53,683 nt of DNA from contig URMH01000017.1 in NCBI GenBank assembly GCA_900549015.1, positions 1-53,683 on the forward strand, written 5' to 3'. This document shows, piece by piece, positions 49,828 through 53,683 of this stretch (the stretch's first letter is position 1; each line of letters starts with the position of its first letter). The DNA comes from an uncultured Blautia sp. GTDB lineage: Bacteria > Bacillota > Clostridia > Lachnospirales > Lachnospiraceae. The notes beneath the pieces were generated by a model. It did no database searches. It saw only the letters and a list, made by a program, of their open reading frames with translations, and was not told the DNA's origin. The position numbers were made by a program, and so were the translations under genes.

Positions 49828-49866
49828 GAGCCATGAAGCTGTTTGAAACAGCCTCATGGCTCTTGT
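49828..49866 (+). terminator. Hairpin after deoD
   Basis: GAGCCATGA (49828-49836) pairs with TCATGGCTC (49854-49862), with an inner GCTGTTT-GAAACAGC stem. The T tract is short (TTGT), so termination may be incomplete. Confidence 0.7.
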
Positions 49867-49891
49867 CAACAGAGGGGATTTATCGTATATT
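49863..49891 (+). promoter_or_regulatory. Promoter of larB-larC
   Basis: TTGTCA (49863-49868), 17 bases, TATATT (49886-49891), about 38 bases before the larB start. Confidence 0.75.
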
Positions 49892-49929
49892 ATTAGGAGA
49901 AATGATTACCGGAAAGGGAGAAAGAATAA

Positions 49930-50688
49930 ATGACAGTACAGGAACTTCTGGAGGCAGTGCGTGATGGAAATGTAACTGTAAAAGAGGCGGAAACTTTATT
50001 AAAAAAAGAAAGCTATGAAGAGCTGGGATATGCAAAGCTTGATACTGGAAGAAAGAACCGCACCGGTTTTGCGGAAGTCGTTTACTGCCGCGGAAAGGCA
50101 GACCAGCATCTTTTGAATATATACGAAAGTTTATATAAAGAATACGGAGAAGCCTTTGGTACGAGGGCGACAGAAAAACAGTATGCTCTTGTAAAAGAGC
50201 GTTTTCCGGAGGCGGAATATGATTCCGTGTCCCACATTCTAAAAATATGTACAAAAGAGAAAGAAAAAAAAGGAAATATTGTAGTTTGTACTGCAGGAAC
50301 AGCAGATATTCCCGTTGCGGAGGAAGCGGCGCAGACAGCAGAATATTTTGGGACAAAGGTGGAGCGGATTTACGATATAGGAGTCAGTGGAATGCACAGA
50401 CTATTTTCAAGATTGGAACAAATACAGAAGGCAAACTGTGTTGTGGCAGTAGCAGGAATGGAGGGGGCGCTTGCAAGTGTGCTGGGAGGGCTTGTGAGCA
50501 GACCTGTAATCGCTGTTCCTACTTCTGTAGGATATGGAGCAAATTTTGGAGGTATGTCAGCACTTCTTACGATGATTAACTCTTGTGCTAATGGAGTAGC
50601 AGTAGTAAATATTGATAATGGTTATGGAGCCGGTTATCTTGCGACGCAGATAAACCGTCTTGCAGCAGGGAAAGGAGAGGAAGCATAG
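49930..50688 (+). CDS. larB: Nickel pincer cofactor biosynthesis protein LarB
   Basis: A 252-residue LarB with a PurE-like C-terminal domain: VVCTAGTADIPVAEEAAQTA, GVSGMHRLFSRL, VAGMEGALASVLGGL and VPTSVGYGANFGGMSALLTM. LarB carboxylates and cleaves nicotinic acid adenine dinucleotide, the first step to the nickel-pincer nucleotide of lactate racemase-type enzymes. Its stop codon shares one base with the larC start. Confidence 0.93.
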   Translation: MTVQELLEAVRDGNVTVKEAETLLKKESYEELGYAKLDTGRKNRTGFAEVVYCRGKADQHLLNIYESLYKEYGEAFGTRATEKQYALVKERFPEAEYDSVSHILKICTKEKEKKGNIVVCTAGTADIPVAEEAAQTAEYFGTKVERIYDIGVSGMHRLFSRLEQIQKANCVVAVAGMEGALASVLGGLVSRPVIAVPTSVGYGANFGGMSALLTMINSCANGVAVVNIDNGYGAGYLATQINRLAAGKGEEA

Positions 50689-51977
50689 TGGGAAATACAT
50701 TATATCTGGAATGCTATTCCGGAATCAGCGGGGATATGACAGTTGCGGCGCTCCTTGATCTTGGTGCAGACAGGGAGGTTCTTGAAAATGCTTTGAAAAG
50801 CCTTCCGCTTACAGGATACAGAACAGAAATTAAAAAAGTAAAAAAATCAGGGATTGAGGCGTGTGATTTTCATGTGATCCTTGATAAAGAACATGAAAAT
50901 CACGATCATGATATGGAGTACCTTCATGGACACGGCTATTTTGAAAAGAGTTCACATGGACAGGAGCATATTCATGAAGAGAGCGGCGAAAGGGAACACA
51001 CGCATCACCATGTTCACAGAGGATTAAAGGAAATTAAAGAGATTATATACGCGGGGAAGCTTACAGAAAATGCAGAGCGTCTTGCGGTAAAAATCTTTTC
51101 CATACTTGCAGAGGCAGAGGCGGCAGCTCATAACGTTCCGGCAGAAGAAGTACATTTCCACGAGGTAGGGGCAGTAGACTCGATTGTGGATATTGTGGCG
51201 GCAGCCGTGTGTATCGACAATCTGAATGTGGCAGAGGTGATCGTACCGGAGCTTTGGGAGGGACGTGGAACAGTCCGCTGTCAGCACGGAATCCTTCCGA
51301 TCCCTGTTCCTGCCGTCTTAAATCTGGCGTCTCAAAACGGGCTGAAAATAAAAATCACAGATGTTCAGGGTGAACTGGTAACGCCTACAGGAGCTGCCAT
51401 TGCAGCCGCTGTTCGGACAAAGGAGAGGCTTCCGGAGCGTTTTTCCGTTATAAAAACGGGAATCGGCGCAGGAAAAAGAGAGTATGACTGTCCGGGGATT
51501 CTCAGGGCAATGCTTATTAAAGAGGAAGAGACAGGAAAGGAAGATACCATCTGTAAGCTGGAGGCAAATATTGACGACTGCACAGGAGAAGCCCTTGGAT
51601 ATGCCATGAAGCTTCTTATGGAAGCAGGGGCAAGAGATGTGTATTATGTGCCTGCTTTTATGAAAAAGAACCGTCCTGCATGGATTTTAAATGTTCTCTG
51701 TAAGGAAGAGGTCAGGGAGGATCTGGAACAGATTATTTTCAGGGAAACAACTACTATCGGAATCCGAAGAACAGAGATGAAAAGAACGATCCTTGAGCGG
51801 GAAATAAGAGAAATAGATACAAGCCTGGGGAAGGCTCTTATGAAGGTATGCAAGGACGGGGAAAAGACATATTTTTATCCGGAATATGAAAGTCTTGCAG
51901 AGCTTTGTAAAAAAACAGGGCTTTCTTACCGGGAAGCCTTTGAGATAGCTGTAAATGAAGCGAAGAAAGAAGTATGA
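50688..51977 (+). CDS. larC: Nickel insertion protein LarC
   Basis: A 429-residue CTP-dependent nickel insertase, last step of pincer-cofactor synthesis. N-terminal LYLECYSGISGDMTVAALLD, a histidine-rich stretch at about residues 65-108 (ENHDHDMEYLHGHGYF, HGQEHIHEES, HTHHHVHR), FHEVGAVDSIVDIVAAAVC and EANIDDCTGEALGYAM. The His-rich part probably binds nickel. GTG start at 50688 overlaps the larB stop. LarE and LarA are not in the window. Confidence 0.94.
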   Translation: MGNTLYLECYSGISGDMTVAALLDLGADREVLENALKSLPLTGYRTEIKKVKKSGIEACDFHVILDKEHENHDHDMEYLHGHGYFEKSSHGQEHIHEESGEREHTHHHVHRGLKEIKEIIYAGKLTENAERLAVKIFSILAEAEAAAHNVPAEEVHFHEVGAVDSIVDIVAAAVCIDNLNVAEVIVPELWEGRGTVRCQHGILPIPVPAVLNLASQNGLKIKITDVQGELVTPTGAAIAAAVRTKERLPERFSVIKTGIGAGKREYDCPGILRAMLIKEEETGKEDTICKLEANIDDCTGEALGYAMKLLMEAGARDVYYVPAFMKKNRPAWILNVLCKEEVREDLEQIIFRETTTIGIRRTEMKRTILEREIREIDTSLGKALMKVCKDGEKTYFYPEYESLAELCKKTGLSYREAFEIAVNEAKKEV

Positions 51978-51991
51978 AAGAGGAGAGATAA

Positions 51992-53173
51992 ATGCAAACC
52001 AAAGAAAATCAGAAGAAGAAAATAAAAGGGGGAGATCTTGCGGTCTGTCCTCATGCGAAGAAGTGCGGAGGCTGTCAGTATCAGGGCATTTCCTATGAAG
52101 AGCAGTTAAAGAAGAAACAGAAGCAGGAAGAAAAGCTTCTTGGAAGATTCGGAAAAGTAAAGCCGATAAAGGGCATGGAAAATCCGTATCATTACAGAAA
52201 TAAGGTTCATGCAGTTTTTGACAGGGATAGAAAAGGAAATATTATTTCCGGAACATATGAGGCAAAATCCCACAGAGTAGTTCCTATTGAAAGCTGTATG
52301 ATAGAAGATGAAAAAAGTCAGGAAATTATCCGCACCATACGGGGAATGCTCAAATCCTTTAAAATAAAAACATACGATGAAGATACGGGGTATGGACTTC
52401 TCCGTCATGTACTGGTGAGAAGAGGTTTTGAGACAAACGAGATCATGGTGGTTCTCGTAGTAAGCTCTCCTGTTTTTCCGTCAAAAAATAATTTTGTCAA
52501 GGCTTTGCGAAAAGAACACCCTGAGATTTCCACAGTCGTTTTAAATATTAATGACAAAAGGACGAGTATGGTACTGGGAGAAAGAGAAATCGTAATTTAC
52601 GGAAAAGGTTTTATCCGGGACAGATTATGTGGCTGTTCCTTCCGGATTTCCCCGAAATCCTTTTATCAGGTAAATCCTGTGCAGACGGAGATCCTTTATA
52701 AAGAGGCGGTGCGACTTGCAGGGCTTACAGGAAAAGAGAGGGTGATCGACGCCTACTGCGGAATCGGAACCATTGGAATGGTTGCGTCAAAGCAGGCAAA
52801 AGAGGTGATTGGAATTGAGCTGAATAAGGACGCAGTCCGTGATGCCAGAATCAATGCAAGGGAAAATAAAATCACCAATATCTCTTTCTATGAAAATGAT
52901 GCAGGCGTATTTATGGAATCTATGGCAGTGCAGGGAGAGACAGCGGACGTTGTATTTATGGATCCGCCCCGTGCAGGAAGCGATGAAAAATTTCTTTCCT
53001 CTGTCGTGACACTGGATCCGAAGCGGATCGTATATATTTCCTGTAATCCGGAGACTCTTGCCAGAGATTTAAAATATCTTGTAAAGAAAGGGTATAAGGT
53101 AAGGGAAATACAGCCTGTTGATATGTTTGGGTTTACAGAACACTGTGAAACAGTCTGCCTTTTACAGAAATAA
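51992..53173 (+). CDS. 23S rRNA (uracil-5-)-methyltransferase, RlmD/RumA type
   Basis: A 393-residue SAM-dependent m5U methyltransferase. Cysteines C19, C25, C28 (VCPHAKKCGGCQYQ) and C102 are placed for the family iron-sulfur cluster. FRISPKSFYQVNPVQTE, the SAM site DAYCGIGTIGMVASK, FMDPPRAGSDEK and the catalytic SCNPETLARDL follow. The N-terminal TRAM domain of longer members is absent. Which uridine (747 or 1939, or both) is modified cannot be told. Start at 51992 behind AAAGAGGAGAGATAA, 14 bases after larC. Confidence 0.9.
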   Translation: MQTKENQKKKIKGGDLAVCPHAKKCGGCQYQGISYEEQLKKKQKQEEKLLGRFGKVKPIKGMENPYHYRNKVHAVFDRDRKGNIISGTYEAKSHRVVPIESCMIEDEKSQEIIRTIRGMLKSFKIKTYDEDTGYGLLRHVLVRRGFETNEIMVVLVVSSPVFPSKNNFVKALRKEHPEISTVVLNINDKRTSMVLGEREIVIYGKGFIRDRLCGCSFRISPKSFYQVNPVQTEILYKEAVRLAGLTGKERVIDAYCGIGTIGMVASKQAKEVIGIELNKDAVRDARINARENKITNISFYENDAGVFMESMAVQGETADVVFMDPPRAGSDEKFLSSVVTLDPKRIVYISCNPETLARDLKYLVKKGYKVREIQPVDMFGFTEHCETVCLLQK

Positions 53174-53203
53174 AGATTGAAATAAAATAAAAATCAAAAA
53201 AAT

Positions 53204-53236
53204 CCCGGCTGAATTGACAGCCGGGGTATTTTTTTG
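53204..53236. terminator. Bidirectional terminator between rRNA methyltransferase and pckA
   Basis: CCCGGCTG (53204-53211) pairs with CAGCCGGG (53218-53225). A T run follows on the plus strand and an A run precedes it (T run on the minus strand), serving both convergent genes. Confidence 0.9.
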
Positions 53237-53246
53237 AGAGTATAAA

Positions 53247-53683
53247 TTATTCCTGAGGACCAGCAGAAACTAATGCTTTACCAGCTTCGTTTCCTTCGTA
53301 TTTAGCAAAGTTCTTAACAAATCTTGCTGCTAAGTCTTTTGCTTTTGTCTCCCACTCGGAAGCGTCAGCGTATGTGTCGCGTGGGTCAAGGATGTTGGAG
53401 TCAACACCTGGAAGCTCTGTCGGTACTTCGAAGTTGAAGTGCGGAATCTTCTTTGTTGGTGCTTTTAAGATATCTCCGTTTAAGATTGCATCGATGATAC
53501 CACGTGTATCTTTAATGGAGATACGTTTTCCTGTTCCGTTCCATCCTGTATTTACCAGGTAAGCTTTAGCGCCGCTCTTTTCCATTTTCTTAACAAGCTC
53601 TTCTGCATATTTTGTAGGATGCAGTTCCAGGAATGCCTGTCCGAAGCAAGCTGAGAATGTAGGTGTAGGCTCTGTGATTCCAC
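53247..53683 (-). CDS. pckA: Phosphoenolpyruvate carboxykinase (ATP), 3' part
   Basis: The frame is open from the window edge (its 5' part is beyond 53683) and encodes the last 145 residues. GITEPTPTFSACFGQAFLEL, the NTGWNGTGKRISIKDTR block and ILNGDI identify ATP-dependent PEPCK, which interconverts oxaloacetate and PEP; in gut anaerobes it often runs toward oxaloacetate. The C-terminus ends VSAGPQE. Confidence 0.95.
   Translation of the reverse strand, partial: GITEPTPTFSACFGQAFLELHPTKYAEELVKKMEKSGAKAYLVNTGWNGTGKRISIKDTRGIIDAILNGDILKAPTKKIPHFNFEVPTELPGVDSNILDPRDTYADASEWETKAKDLAARFVKNFAKYEGNEAGKALVSAGPQE

Noticed and set aside
1..53683. RNA genes, CRISPR arrays, insertion sequences or prophage
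   Set aside because: I saw no regularly spaced repeats, transposase or phage structural proteins, and no tRNA or rRNA sequence I could recognise by reading. A dedicated tRNA/ncRNA model search was not possible.

Overview
The window looks like chromosomal DNA of an endospore-forming, anaerobic Lachnospiraceae-type Clostridium relative (Blautia/Dorea/Mediterraneibacter-like). The evidence is a complete eight-gene spoIIIA operon, spoIVB, a Gram-positive sigma-A promoter style, strong AGGAGG ribosome binding sites, the order asp23-nusB-xseA-xseB-ispA-dxs-tlyA-nadK-argR-recN-spoIVB, and moderate GC. The genus is inference. I see no rRNA, tRNA, CRISPR array or insertion sequence.

Region 1 (1-1540) is a chimera. 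About 575 GC-rich bases encode part of an NCS2 nucleobase permease, and they run in frame into a 5'-truncated SEDS (FtsW/RodA/SpoVE) gene of host-like composition. Region 2 (1.6-23.5 kb) is core genome: acpP, a degenerate sirtuin-like protein, gltX, a UvrD-like helicase, an Sfp-type PPTase, spoIIIAA-AH, prfC, then the asp23...recN-spoIVB block. The spo0A gene that usually follows spoIVB in this class is absent here.

Region 3 (23.5-29.6 kb) is an AT-richer accessory stretch: a nucleoside phosphorylase, an MFS exporter, a DUF2975/HTH pair with an operator-like inverted repeat over its promoter, a MazG-like protein, a short pyrophosphatase-like protein, a shortened peptidase E and a solitary DUF1016 nuclease. 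uvrB follows. Region 4 (31.7-35.5 kb) is a tightly coupled five-gene operon: PLP enzyme, ArnC/GtrB-like glycosyltransferase, ATP-grasp ligase and two small EamA/SMR membrane proteins. It reads like an uncharacterised undecaprenyl-linked cell-envelope modification pathway and is my leading candidate for a new system.

Region 5 (35.6-49.8 kb) is a nucleoside scavenging cluster: two paralogous amidohydrolase deaminases, a flavodoxin-fold oxidoreductase, uridine phosphorylase, a Crp/Fnr regulator, two DUF606 membrane proteins, an ADP-ribosylglycohydrolase-fold protein, a BMP/ATPase/two-permease ABC nucleoside importer, a PfkB kinase and DeoD purine nucleoside phosphorylase. Together these could import nucleosides, deaminate the base, split the glycosidic bond and phosphorylate the sugar. 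Region 6 (49.9-53.7 kb) holds larB, larC (nickel-pincer cofactor), a 23S rRNA uridine methyltransferase and the 3' part of pckA on the opposite strand.
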